A stretch of 11,635 bases of DNA, taken from positions 1 to 11,635 of the forward strand of contig JBPPNE010000026.1 in assembly GCA_051306415.1 (NCBI GenBank). Reading direction: 5' to 3'. A program made the translations under genes and the position numbers. Shown here one piece after another: positions 5,455 to 11,635 of this stretch; the first letter of the stretch is position 1, and every line of letters begins with the position of its first letter. The stretch is from CBDDRG01 sp051306415. Lineage in GTDB: Bacteria > Pseudomonadota > Gammaproteobacteria > Pseudomonadales > Porticoccaceae. The notes beneath the pieces were generated by a model, which was given only the letters and a program-made list of their open reading frames with translations, did no database searches and was not told the DNA's origin.

Positions 5455-8373
5455 ATGACAGCCCAGGCCCATCCCACCTTCGAATTTATCCGCAGCCAAG
5501 CCATTGAGTCCCTGCGCCTGGTGGTCGAGGAATACCGCCACATGAAAACCGGCGCCCAGCATATTCACATCAGCAGCAACAACCCGGAGAACGTGTTCCT
5601 GGTCGCGCTGCGCACGGTGCCCGAGGACTCGCGCGGGGTGGCCCATATCCTTGAGCACACCGCGCTGTGCGGTAGCGAGAAGTACCCGGTGCGAGATCCG
5701 TTTTTCATGATGATCCGCCGCTCCCTGAACACCTTCATGAACGCTTTCACCAGCTCCGACTGGACGGCCTATCCCTTTGCCAGCCAGAACCGCAAGGATT
5801 TCAACAACCTGTTGGACATCTATCTGGATGCGGTGTTTTTTTCCCGTTTGGCCGAGCTGGATTTCCGTCAGGAGGGCCATCGCCTGGAGTTCGCCGAGCC
5901 GGGCAACCCGGATGCGCCACTGGTGTACAAGGGCGTCGTCTTCAACGAGATGAAGGGCGCCATGAGTTCGGTGCCCTCGACGCTGTGGCACACGCTGGCA
6001 AAATATCTGTACCCGACGACCACCTACCACTACAACAGTGGTGGCGACCCTGAGTGCATTCCCGATCTGACTTACCAGCAGCTCGTCAATTTCTACAAAA
6101 CCCACTACCACCCTAGCAACGCCATCTTCATGACCTTTGGCGACATTCCCGCCAGCGAACACCAGCGCAAATTTGAAAGTCAGGCGCTCAACCGCTTCGA
6201 GCCCCTCGACGTCGTCATCGCCGTGCCCGATGAACAGCGCTACCCGGCGCCCATCGAGCGGGAAGAGGCCTACGCCTTTGACGAAGAAGGTGGCACTGAG
6301 CACAAAACCCACGTCGTTATCGGCTGGCTGCTGGGCCGAGCAACGGATCTGAAAGCCAAGCTGCACGCCTATCTGCTCAATGCGGTATTGCTCGACAACA
6401 GCGGCTCGCCGTTGATGAAAGCGCTCGAAACCACCGATCTGGGCACCGCACCCTCCCCTCTTTGTGGCCTCGACGATTCGCAGAAAGAAATGAGCTTCAG
6501 CTGTGGCGTCGAGGGCAGCGACCCCGACCAGGCCGCTGCGGTCGAGGCGCTGATTCTCGGCGTCTTGCGCGAGGTTGCGGACAACGGCGTGCCGCAGGAG
6601 CAAGTCGAAGCCGCGCTGCATCAACTTGAACTCCAGCAGCGCGAAATCGGTGGCGACAGCTACCCCTATGGCCTGCAGTTGATTCTCACCGCCCTCAGCA
6701 GCGCCACTCACCGTGGCGATCCGCTGGCCCTGCTCAATCTGGAAACTGAACTGGCCAAATTGCGCGACGACATTCAGGATCCGCAGTTCATCAAGACACT
6801 CGCCCGTGAACTGTTACTCGACAACCCCCATCGGGTGCGCCTGACGCTGCGCCCCGATCCCGCGCTCACCAAGCAGCGTGAGCAGACCGAAACCGCGCGC
6901 CTGCAAGCCATCAAGGACGCTCTCGCGGACGTCGACAAAGCCGCCATCATCGAGCAGACGAGAGTGCTTGCCGAACGCCAGGCCAAACCCAATGACGCCA
7001 CCCTGCTACCCAAGGTGGGCCTTGAAGATATCTCACCGACCATGGCCTATGTCGCAGCGACCCGCAAAATCAGCGGCCCGCTGCCGCTGACCAGTTACGG
7101 CGTCGGTACCAATGGTCTGGTCTATCAACAGTTGATCATGCCGCTGCCCGCACTCGACCAGCGCCAACTCGATCTGTTGCCGATCTACGCCAACTGTCTG
7201 ACTGAACTTGGTGTCGGCAACCGGGATTACCTCGCCACCCAACTCTGGCAATCGCAGATCAGTGGTGACATTAGCGCCTATGCCTCGGTCAGAGGGCAGC
7301 CGGACAATGTCCAGCAGCTATCCAGCCATCTGGTGCTGTCCACTAAGAGTCTGGCCCGCAATCAGCAAGCGCTCTGCGATCTGATGCAGGAAACCCTCGA
7401 CAAGGTGCGCTTCGACGAACTGCCGCGCATTCGCGAACTGATCGCGCAAAGCCGCGCCCGCCGCGAAGCGGGCATCACCGGTAGCGGCCACGGTCTGGCC
7501 ATGAGCGCCGCCGCCAGCGGTGCCAGCCCCGGCGCCCGCCTTGCTCATCGCTGGGGTGGCCTCGAAGGCATCCGTTTCATCAAGCAACTGGATCAGCAGA
7601 TCGATGATCGTAGCCAGCTCATGGAGCTCGCCGACGCACTGCGATCGATTCACACACTGGTTTCACGCGCACCCCGGCAGTGCCTGCTGGTGTGCGAGGA
7701 GGAGCGACTGGCCAGTTACGAGCAATCGATGCTGGGCCGTTGTCAGCCGGTGAGCCGCGACGATTTCGCACCTTTCAGCCTGCCAGAAGTGCGGGAGCTC
7801 GCGGCGGAGTTGTGGAAGACCAGTACCCAGGTCAATTTCTGCGCCCGTGCCTACCCGACGGTGGCGATGGATCACCCCGATGCGGCACCGCTCAACGTGC
7901 TCGGCGGCTTCTTGCGCAACGGCTATCTGCATAGAGCGATTCGCGAGCAGGGGGGCGCCTACGGCGGCGGCGCTAGCCAGGACAACAGCATCGGCGCGTT
8001 CCGTTTCTACTCCTATCGCGACCCCCGTATCGAGGCCACACTGGCCGATTTCGACCAGTCGATTCAGTGGCTCCTCAACGAAAAACACGATTGGCAGGCG
8101 GTTGAGGAAGCCATCCTCGGCGTAATCTCTTCCATCGACAAACCGGGATCGCCGGCGGGCGAGGCCAAGCAGGCCTTCCACGCCGAACTCAGTGGACGCA
8201 CCCGCGCGAAGCAAGAAATTTTCCGCAACCGCGTGCGAGAAGTAGGACTGGACGATCTGTTGCGGGTCGCGGCCACCTACCTGACACCAGAGCGGGCGAG
8301 CACGGCGATCATCACCAGTGCCGATCGCGGCGACAAGCTCGATATTCCCGGCATCAAAACCATCGTCCTCTAG
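5455..8373 (+). CDS. M16C family zinc metallopeptidase (PreP-like)
   Basis: A 972-residue protein, the usual length for the presequence protease/M16C family. The inverted zinc motif HILEH is at 64-68: His64 and His68 bind zinc and Glu67 is the base. The distal zinc ligand is Glu165 in FNEMKGAM, with the same 97-residue spacing from the second His as in human PreP. Family blocks include EHTALCGSEKYPVRDPFF, RRSLNTFMNAFTSSDWTAYP, YKGVVFNEMKG and, in the C-terminal half, REQGGAYGGGASQDNS with the substrate-binding Arg/Tyr region. No signal peptide or membrane segment is seen, so it should act in the cytosol, degrading peptides of moderate size as a closed clamshell. The start at 5455 is preferred because the family begins close to the HPTFEF segment and because a promoter overlaps the longer alternative. 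It has its own promoter and a 97-base gap to cmoA, so it may be transcribed with cmoAB or alone. Confidence 0.94.
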   Translation: MTAQAHPTFEFIRSQAIESLRLVVEEYRHMKTGAQHIHISSNNPENVFLVALRTVPEDSRGVAHILEHTALCGSEKYPVRDPFFMMIRRSLNTFMNAFTSSDWTAYPFASQNRKDFNNLLDIYLDAVFFSRLAELDFRQEGHRLEFAEPGNPDAPLVYKGVVFNEMKGAMSSVPSTLWHTLAKYLYPTTTYHYNSGGDPECIPDLTYQQLVNFYKTHYHPSNAIFMTFGDIPASEHQRKFESQALNRFEPLDVVIAVPDEQRYPAPIEREEAYAFDEEGGTEHKTHVVIGWLLGRATDLKAKLHAYLLNAVLLDNSGSPLMKALETTDLGTAPSPLCGLDDSQKEMSFSCGVEGSDPDQAAAVEALILGVLREVADNGVPQEQVEAALHQLELQQREIGGDSYPYGLQLILTALSSATHRGDPLALLNLETELAKLRDDIQDPQFIKTLARELLLDNPHRVRLTLRPDPALTKQREQTETARLQAIKDALADVDKAAIIEQTRVLAERQAKPNDATLLPKVGLEDISPTMAYVAATRKISGPLPLTSYGVGTNGLVYQQLIMPLPALDQRQLDLLPIYANCLTELGVGNRDYLATQLWQSQISGDISAYASVRGQPDNVQQLSSHLVLSTKSLARNQQALCDLMQETLDKVRFDELPRIRELIAQSRARREAGITGSGHGLAMSAAASGASPGARLAHRWGGLEGIRFIKQLDQQIDDRSQLMELADALRSIHTLVSRAPRQCLLVCEEERLASYEQSMLGRCQPVSRDDFAPFSLPEVRELAAELWKTSTQVNFCARAYPTVAMDHPDAAPLNVLGGFLRNGYLHRAIREQGGAYGGGASQDNSIGAFRFYSYRDPRIEATLADFDQSIQWLLNEKHDWQAVEEAILGVISSIDKPGSPAGEAKQAFHAELSGRTRAKQEIFRNRVREVGLDDLLRVAATYLTPERASTAIITSADRGDKLDIPGIKTIVL

Positions 8374-8470
8374 GCGGGTGTATGGCGATGATGGTATTCG
8401 ATCTGATTCAGCGGCCGGGACGGATCGCCGTCAACCCGCACCTTCCATTTGCGCCGGGCTGCCTACGCCA

Positions 8471-9235
8471 GTGAGCGAACACGACGAACTCTTCGCCAGA
8501 CCGCTGGCGGAAATCGCCGGCTTTCGCTTCGATGCCGCCGTCGCGCAGGTGTTTCCCGACATGATCCGCCGCTCGGTACCAGGCTATGAAACCATCATCG
8601 CGATGACCGGCGCGCTGGCCGGACGCTACGCCCAACCCGGCACCCGCTGCTACGATCTCGGCTGCTCCCTAGGCGCATCCATGCTGGCGATGTGGCGCAC
8701 TATCGGCAAGCGTGACTGCGCGATCGTGGCGATTGACAGCGCCGAGGCGATGATCGAGCGTTGTCGTCAGATTCTCGTTCATGACGCCCTCGCCCAGGAC
8801 GCACTAGCGGTAGCCGACCGCACCAGCACGGCGACGGTCGAACTGATTTGCGGCGACATCCGCGCTATCGCCATCGAGCAGGCCTCGATGGCCGTGCTGA
8901 ATTTCACCCTTCAATTCATTGCCGTGGCCGACCGCGAGACGCTGTTGCGGAAAATCTATCACGGCCTCGAACCCGGCGGCGTACTGATCCTGTCGGAAAA
9001 AATCGCCTTTACCGACACCCATCTCGATGCCTTGATGATTGATCTGCACCACGCCTTCAAGCGCGCCAATGGCTACAGCGAGCTGGAGATCAGTCAAAAG
9101 CGCTCGGCCCTCGAAGCCGTGCTCATCCCTGAAACGCTCGATTGTCATCGCGCCCGCCTGCACGGTGTGGGTTTCCACACCGTCGATGTCTGGTTTCAGT
9201 GCTTCAACTTCGCCTCCCTGCTGGCGATCAAGTGA
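8471..9235 (+). CDS. cmoA: Carboxy-S-adenosyl-L-methionine synthase CmoA
   Basis: A 254-residue class I methyltransferase fold closely resembling E. coli CmoA (247 residues). Matching blocks are VFPDMIRRSVPGYETII at 27-43, the SAM loop YDLGCSLGAS at 61-70, AIDSAEAMIERCR at 87-99, GDIRAIAIEQASM at 128-140, LNFTLQF at 143-149, and FKRANGYSELEISQKRS at 196-212. Arg211 corresponds to E. coli Arg199. The enzyme converts SAM and prephenate to carboxy-SAM, the donor for 5-carboxymethoxyuridine (cmo5U) at tRNA position 34. A 12-residue insertion follows ERCR (about 100-125). The GTG at 8471 is chosen because the protein then begins like E. coli CmoA (SEHDELF...). The only upstream in-frame ATG, at 8318, lies inside the peptidase gene. 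Its stop overlaps the cmoB start (GTGA), indicating translational coupling. No strong Shine-Dalgarno is visible. Confidence 0.96.
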   Translation: MSEHDELFARPLAEIAGFRFDAAVAQVFPDMIRRSVPGYETIIAMTGALAGRYAQPGTRCYDLGCSLGASMLAMWRTIGKRDCAIVAIDSAEAMIERCRQILVHDALAQDALAVADRTSTATVELICGDIRAIAIEQASMAVLNFTLQFIAVADRETLLRKIYHGLEPGGVLILSEKIAFTDTHLDALMIDLHHAFKRANGYSELEISQKRSALEAVLIPETLDCHRARLHGVGFHTVDVWFQCFNFASLLAIK

Positions 9236-10275
9236 TCGATTTCGTTCCGCTCATCGACGCGCTGCGCGAGGGTCCGCTACGCCCCTGGGCCGAGCTGATG
9301 GCAGCGCAAATCGGCGGCCAGCTCAGTGCCGAACGCTGGGGCGATTTGCCACAGTGGGACGCGGTTCTTGCCCGTCTGCCGGCGCTGACGCCATCGTCTT
9401 GCGATTTCGCCACCGGGGTACGCATTGGCAGCGCCGCCGATTGCAGCGATGCCGAGCGCGCGGTGCTGCAGGACACCCTGATGGCCCTGCACCCCTGGCG
9501 CAAGGGCCCCTGGGAGGTGTTCGGCCTGCCCATCGACACCGAGTGGCGCTCGGACTGGAAATGGGATCGGCTGCTGCCCCACATTGCGCCGTTGCGGGAT
9601 CACCTGGTGCTGGATGTCGGTTGCGGTAACGGCTACCACTGCTGGCGCATGCTCGGCGCCGGCGCGCGCCGCGTCATTGGCATCGACCCCTCGCCGCGCT
9701 TTGTGTACCAGTTTTATGCGCTCAAAGATTACATCGCGAAGACCTATATCGCAGAGCGCGATATCTCTGAGCGCCCTGCATTGGCCCAGCCCACACTCCA
9801 GGATCCGGCCCCATTGCCCCCGGTGGATGTGCTGCCCCTGGGCATTGAACAAGTACCCGCCAACCTACGCGCGTTCGACAGCGTGTTCTCGATGGGCGTG
9901 CTCTATCACCGCCGCTCGCCGCTGGATCACCTGCGGGAGTTGAAGGAGTGCCTGCGTCCCGGCGGCCAGCTCATTCTCGAAACCCTCGTTATCGCCGGCG
10001 ACAGCGGCCGGGTGCTGGTGCCCGAAGGCCGTTATGCAAAAATGCCCAACGTGTGGTTCATCCCAACTCCGAATACATTGCTCGGCTGGTTGCGCAAATG
10101 CGGGTTCAACTCGCCGCGGCTTGTCGATATCGCCCAGACCACGACGGCGGAGCAGCGCTCAACCCCCTGGATGACCTTCGAATCCCTCGCCGACTTTCTC
10201 GACCCGGAAAACCCCGACCTCACCTGCGAGGGCCATCCGGCGCCACTGCGCGCGATCTTTGTCGCGAACGGCTGA
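9232..10275 (+). CDS. cmoB: tRNA U34 carboxymethyltransferase CmoB
   Basis: A 347-residue protein matching E. coli CmoB (323 residues). It starts MIDF, has HPWRKGPWEVFG at 87-98 with Lys91 aligned to the E. coli carboxy-SAM-binding Lys91, and IDTEWRSDWKWDR at 101-113. It also has the SAM loop LDVGCGNGYHCWRM at 127-140, FSMGVLYHRRSPLDHL at 219-234, LETLVI at 249-254, and a C-terminal ESLADFLDPENP. It transfers the carboxymethyl group from carboxy-SAM to 5-hydroxyuridine at the wobble position, producing cmo5U. The GTG at 9232 overlaps the cmoA stop and gives the expected N-terminus; the in-frame extension back to 9142 lies wholly within cmoA. A roughly 24-residue proline-rich insertion (about 165-200, including APLPPVD) accounts for the whole length difference from E. 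coli. No T-tailed terminator follows; the tRNA promoter begins 45 bases after the stop. Confidence 0.96.
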   Translation: MIDFVPLIDALREGPLRPWAELMAAQIGGQLSAERWGDLPQWDAVLARLPALTPSSCDFATGVRIGSAADCSDAERAVLQDTLMALHPWRKGPWEVFGLPIDTEWRSDWKWDRLLPHIAPLRDHLVLDVGCGNGYHCWRMLGAGARRVIGIDPSPRFVYQFYALKDYIAKTYIAERDISERPALAQPTLQDPAPLPPVDVLPLGIEQVPANLRAFDSVFSMGVLYHRRSPLDHLRELKECLRPGGQLILETLVIAGDSGRVLVPEGRYAKMPNVWFIPTPNTLLGWLRKCGFNSPRLVDIAQTTTAEQRSTPWMTFESLADFLDPENPDLTCEGHPAPLRAIFVANG

Positions 10276-10320
10276 ATTTTCCGGATTGTCGCCACTCCCA
10301 AAGCGCCTCGGCAAGCTGGC

Positions 10321-10349
10321 TTGACTGATCCCAGGCACTTCAATATAGT
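10321..10349 (+). promoter_or_regulatory. Strong sigma70 promoter of tRNA-Arg
   Basis: TTGACT at 10321-10326 and TATAGT at 10344-10349 are each five of six to consensus and separated by exactly 17 bp. The following bases to the tRNA start (10350-10360) are very GC-rich, the kind of discriminator associated with stringently controlled stable-RNA promoters. The short distance implies a leader of only a few bases before processing. Confidence 0.8.
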
Positions 10350-10360
10350 GCCCGCCCTAC

Positions 10361-10437
10361 GCGCTCGTAGCTCAGTTGGATAGAGTACCTGGCTACGAAC
10401 CAGGTGGTCGGGAGTTCGAATCTCTCCGAGCGCGCCA
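10361..10437 (+). tRNA. tRNA-Arg (anticodon ACG)
   Basis: A 77-nt cloverleaf. The acceptor arms are GCGCTCG (10361-10367) and CGAGCGC (10427-10433), with discriminator G10434 and encoded CCA at 10435-10437. The anticodon stem is CCTGG/CCAGG (10388-10392, 10400-10404) with loop CTACGAA and anticodon ACG at 10395-10397. The T-loop TTCGAAT and the D-arm AGCTCAGTTGGATAGAG are standard. In bacteria A34 of this tRNA is deaminated to inosine by TadA, so it decodes CGU, CGC and CGA. It closely follows the E. coli tRNA-Arg(ACG) pattern. Confidence 0.98.
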
Positions 10438-10463
10438 AAATTCAATGACTTACGCGATTTGAA

Positions 10464-10485
10464 AATCCGTGCTGTCTCACGGATT
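10464..10485. terminator. Hairpin downstream of tRNA-Arg, possible terminator
   Basis: AATCCGTG and CACGGATT form a perfect 8-bp stem with a 6-nt loop, 26 bases after the tRNA CCA. There is no T-run after it on either strand, so it is not a canonical intrinsic terminator. It could block 3' processing or act with Rho, or be an unrelated palindrome. Confidence 0.35.
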
Positions 10486-10596
10486 GCGAACTGTCTTACA
10501 AATCCCCAATCCCCCTGTCCATTACCCTCCATCCCCTTACCCACCGTTACCCAATCTGCTCCGGTTTGCGTCGGTAGTGTTGCGCCGTCACCGCGG

Positions 10597-10626
10597 TTTG
10601 TGTGTGCCGCATTTGTGTGTGCCGCA
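10597..10626. repeat. Perfect 15-bp tandem duplication
   Basis: The unit TTTGTGTGTGCCGCA occurs at 10597-10611 and is repeated without change at 10612-10626. It lies in the loop of the inverted repeat CGCGGTT/AACCGCG, shortly beyond the stop of the methyltransferase-like gene. Identity of the two copies suggests a recent slippage duplication. Confidence 0.9.
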
Positions 10627-10648
10627 ATAACCGCGCGGCGACCGCCCG

Positions 10649-11635
10649 CTACACCTCGAACACCTTCAGCACCTCGTCGCCGTAGTGGTTGATGACCTTC
10701 ACGGCGATCTTGCCGGACTCGGGCTTGCCGAATGGGCGGCTCGTCGTGCTGTAGAGACTGCTCCAGGCTGCCTCATCGATCTCCGCCCGTAGCGCCCGTT
10801 TGAGCTTGTCGTAGGGGCCATTCCCATCTTTCGTGGCGCCGGTGAAGTAGGCGTGGCGCACGAAAAAACTCTCGCCGTTGTAGTCGGTGTCGATGAACCA
10901 GAAGGCGATGTCGTCGGTGGAGGCGCTGCGAATCTGACCGGTGGTCGGGTCGTACACATCCACGCCCTTGATCTCAGCGACGATCTGGCCGTCTTTCTGC
11001 TTCGTGATCTCCACGTCCGGCTCACCGAAGACCATGAACAGGTTGCCAGCGCCGGTCTTCTTGAGCAGTTCGTCGCCCATCGCCAGGTCGGGGTTCATCT
11101 TGGCGGGAAGCACGGTCAGCTTGCCGTAGCGTTTCACCTCTTCGGCGACGTGCGGGTCGAAGGCGAAACCGCAGACGATCAGCATGTCGAAACCCACGCC
11201 CTGCACGGCTTCCTTGGCGGCTTCCTTCACCTGCTGCGGGCCGACAGTGCCGTGCTCGGGGCCGATGGAGACGGCCACGCGTTTCCTCACTCCCTCTCCC
11301 CCCGTGGGAGAGGGCTGGGGTGAGGGGGAAGTTTCGGTGTATTCGCCCGCCGCGTGCAGCCATGCCCCGGCGTAGGGGTCGAGCCGATCGAAGGTGAGCC
11401 GTTCGCCCTTGCGGGTGTTCTGCACGCCCGCCTTCTTGAGATTGTCCAGAATCATCGTGGCGAAGTCCTGCTGCTTGCGGCCTTCCTGCTCGCTCACCGA
11501 GCCGTCCTGATTCTCGTCGGCGGTGGACAGCACACGATGCGGCGACAGGCTTTCCACCGAGAACGGCCCGCACACCCGCACCCGCTTGTTGTCCGGGTAG
11601 GGCTGGTCGTAGAGCGTTTCATTGTCGGCATGGCG
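10649..11635 (-). CDS. DNA methyltransferase, type III Mod-like, C-terminal part (5' end outside window)
   Basis: The frame is open from the window edge to a TAG at 10651-10649, giving 328 visible residues. Recognisable blocks are RVCGPFSVESLSPHR, GERLTFDRLDPYAG, VAVSIGPEHGTVGPQQVKEA, FDMLIVCGFAFDPH, VLPAKMNPDLAMGDELLK, EIKGVDVYDPTTGQIRS, FWFIDTDYNGESFFVRHAYF and a terminal KVINHYGDEVLKVFEV. I recognise these as the C-terminal portion of large proteins annotated as site-specific (adenine) DNA methyltransferases of type III-like restriction-modification systems. The catalytic DPPY-type and SAM motifs lie upstream, outside the window, so enzymatic function is not directly seen. Type III operons usually run mod then res. 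Here the next feature after the stop is a convergent tRNA gene, so any partner must be upstream, elsewhere or missing. A palindromic repeat is inserted in-frame (11285-11325). Confidence 0.7.
   Translation of the reverse strand, partial: RHADNETLYDQPYPDNKRVRVCGPFSVESLSPHRVLSTADENQDGSVSEQEGRKQQDFATMILDNLKKAGVQNTRKGERLTFDRLDPYAGAWLHAAGEYTETSPSPQPSPTGGEGVRKRVAVSIGPEHGTVGPQQVKEAAKEAVQGVGFDMLIVCGFAFDPHVAEEVKRYGKLTVLPAKMNPDLAMGDELLKKTGAGNLFMVFGEPDVEITKQKDGQIVAEIKGVDVYDPTTGQIRSASTDDIAFWFIDTDYNGESFFVRHAYFTGATKDGNGPYDKLKRALRAEIDEAAWSSLYSTTSRPFGKPESGKIAVKVINHYGDEVLKVFEV
11285..11325. repeat. Interspersed palindromic repeat inserted in-frame in the methyltransferase gene
   Basis: An imperfect palindrome with inner arms CCCTCTCCC (11292-11300) and GGGAGAGGG (11306-11314) and outer arms CCTCAC (11285-11290) and GTGAGG (11320-11325). 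On the minus strand it is translated as SPSPQPSPTGGEG, a phrase familiar from spurious or inserted peptides in many proteobacterial genomes that carry a multicopy REP-like palindrome. It separates AGEYTE from KRVAVSIGPEHG, blocks I expect to be close together in the family, so it looks like an insertion that preserved the frame. Only one copy is present in this window. Confidence 0.8.

Larger units (their letters stand above)
10438..10648. other. Non-coding gap between tRNA-Arg and the methyltransferase gene
   Basis: No convincing gene is present in these 211 bases. The stretch 10500-10560 is C-rich with repeated TTACCC-like words. It holds a hairpin at 10464-10485, a 15-bp tandem duplication at 10597-10626, and an inverted repeat CGCGGTT (10592-10598) / AACCGCG (10629-10635) that brackets the duplication. 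No integrase gene and no obvious repeat of the tRNA 3' end are seen. Confidence 0.6.

Noticed and set aside
5362..6711. Long minus-strand frame (449 codons).
   Set aside because: Antisense to the strongly conserved N-terminal half of the M16C peptidase; no recognisable motifs.
8419..8432. GACGG-ATCG-CCGTC inverted repeat between the peptidase gene and cmoA as a terminator.
   Set aside because: Short stem and no T-run; such repeats are expected by chance at this GC content.
8471..10437. A functional link between cmoAB and the neighbouring tRNA-Arg, as modification enzymes with their substrate.
   Set aside because: cmo5U is formed on U34 of other tRNAs; this tRNA has A34, converted to inosine. 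The adjacency is probably incidental.
10032..10544. Minus-strand frame of 170 codons containing EIRTPDHLVRSQ.
   Set aside because: That phrase is the well-known spurious antisense translation of a tRNA-Arg gene, and the rest is antisense to cmoB.

Overview
The window is GC-rich and densely coded, and looks like a chromosomal segment of a gammaproteobacterium. The main evidence is an adjacent cmoA-cmoB pair (tRNA wobble-uridine modification, characteristic of this class), a PreP-type M16C peptidase, and a typical bacterial tRNA-Arg(ACG) with encoded CCA. I cannot name a genus. All identifications come from reading motifs and remembered family sequences; no database search was run.

Layout. (1) Positions 1-2124, minus strand: two acyl-CoA dehydrogenase genes overlapping by ATGA. 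The first has the canonical motifs and the catalytic Glu. The second, cut off by the window edge, has a degenerate flavin/substrate motif. This resembles PimC/PimD-like or other heteromeric dehydrogenase pairs. (2) Positions 2215-5310, plus strand: a compact four-gene sulfur-handling operon. It encodes an ArsR-type HTH fused to a rhodanese, a small DsrE-like protein, an ETHE1/Blh-like persulfide dioxygenase (apparently frameshifted) and an MFS transporter. It is preceded by a sigma70-like promoter with a near-perfect 16-bp palindrome over the -10 region. (3) Positions 5392-8373: a monocistronic-looking M16C metallopeptidase with its own promoter. (4) Positions 8471-10275: cmoA and cmoB, both starting with GTG and overlapping by GTGA. 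(5) Positions 10321-10437: a tRNA-Arg(ACG) with a strong consensus promoter. (6) Positions 10438-10648: a non-coding gap holding a hairpin and a perfect 15-bp tandem duplication. (7) Positions 10649-11635, minus strand: the C-terminal part of a large DNA methyltransferase-like protein (type III Mod-like). Its reading frame contains an in-frame, translated copy of an interspersed palindromic repeat.

How the genes work together. The sulfur operon reads as sense, carry or transfer, oxidise, export. The fused regulator has cysteines only in its rhodanese loop, the DsrE-like protein has a CxxC pair, the metallo-beta-lactamase-fold enzyme would oxidise glutathione persulfide, and the MFS protein could move the sulfur product. 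CmoA makes carboxy-SAM and CmoB uses it to form cmo5U34 in tRNA. The DNA methyltransferase lies directly beyond the 3' end of a tRNA gene, a common place for acquired islands, but no integrase or att duplication is visible here.
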